6,982 bases of DNA from Chloroflexota bacterium (GTDB lineage: Bacteria > Chloroflexota > Limnocylindria > Limnocylindrales > CSP1-4), in contig JAJYJR010000312.1 of NCBI GenBank assembly GCA_021789355.1, forward strand, positions 1-6,982, read 5' to 3'. How positions within the stretch are numbered: the first letter of the stretch is position 1; each line of letters opens with the position of its first letter. Shown piece after piece: positions 6,973 through 6,982 of this stretch. The position numbers and the translations under genes were made by a program. Under the pieces are notes generated by a model, which was given only the letters and a program-made list of their open reading frames with translations, searched no databases and was not told where the DNA came from.

Positions 6973-6982
6973 AGGCTCGCGA

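Overview
The window is very GC-rich, densely coded DNA. The Tad secretion ATPase and its two membrane partners, a GT87-type polytopic glycosyltransferase, a LexA box of the GAAC-N4-GTTC class and an apparently leaderless promoter together suggest Chloroflexota (perhaps a Limnocylindria-like lineage) or, less likely, an Actinomycete. This assignment is inference: there is no rRNA or other marker gene in view.

Layout, left to right. Positions 1-120 hold a LexA-like operator lying just upstream of a -10 element that points left, towards a possible gene leaving the window at position 1. After a 256-nt gap, two overlapping plus-strand genes (377-1401) encode a helix-turn-helix protein resembling phage terminase small subunits and a 198-residue protein of unknown family. 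A 442-nt stretch (1402-1843) has no convincing full gene, only a possible 48-codon minus-strand ORF. At 1844-3034 is a plus-strand integral-membrane GT87 (DUF2029) glycosyltransferase, whose start codon sits where transcription should begin.

The right half (3038-6958) is one minus-strand operon, transcribed leftwards: tadA (secretion ATPase), tadB and tadC (inner-membrane platform proteins), then a DUF192 gene. TadA would hydrolyse ATP in the cytoplasm and drive the TadB/TadC platform to assemble Flp-type pili or secrete pseudopilins. The pilin, prepilin peptidase, TadZ and secretin-like parts are not in the window and would probably lie beyond its right edge or elsewhere. The operon converges tail-to-tail with the glycosyltransferase gene, with only 3 nt between stop codons.

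The right half is ordinary Tad machinery. The parts that deserve a second look are on the left: the terminase-small-like gene without a large subunit, its unknown partner, and the SOS-type operator.
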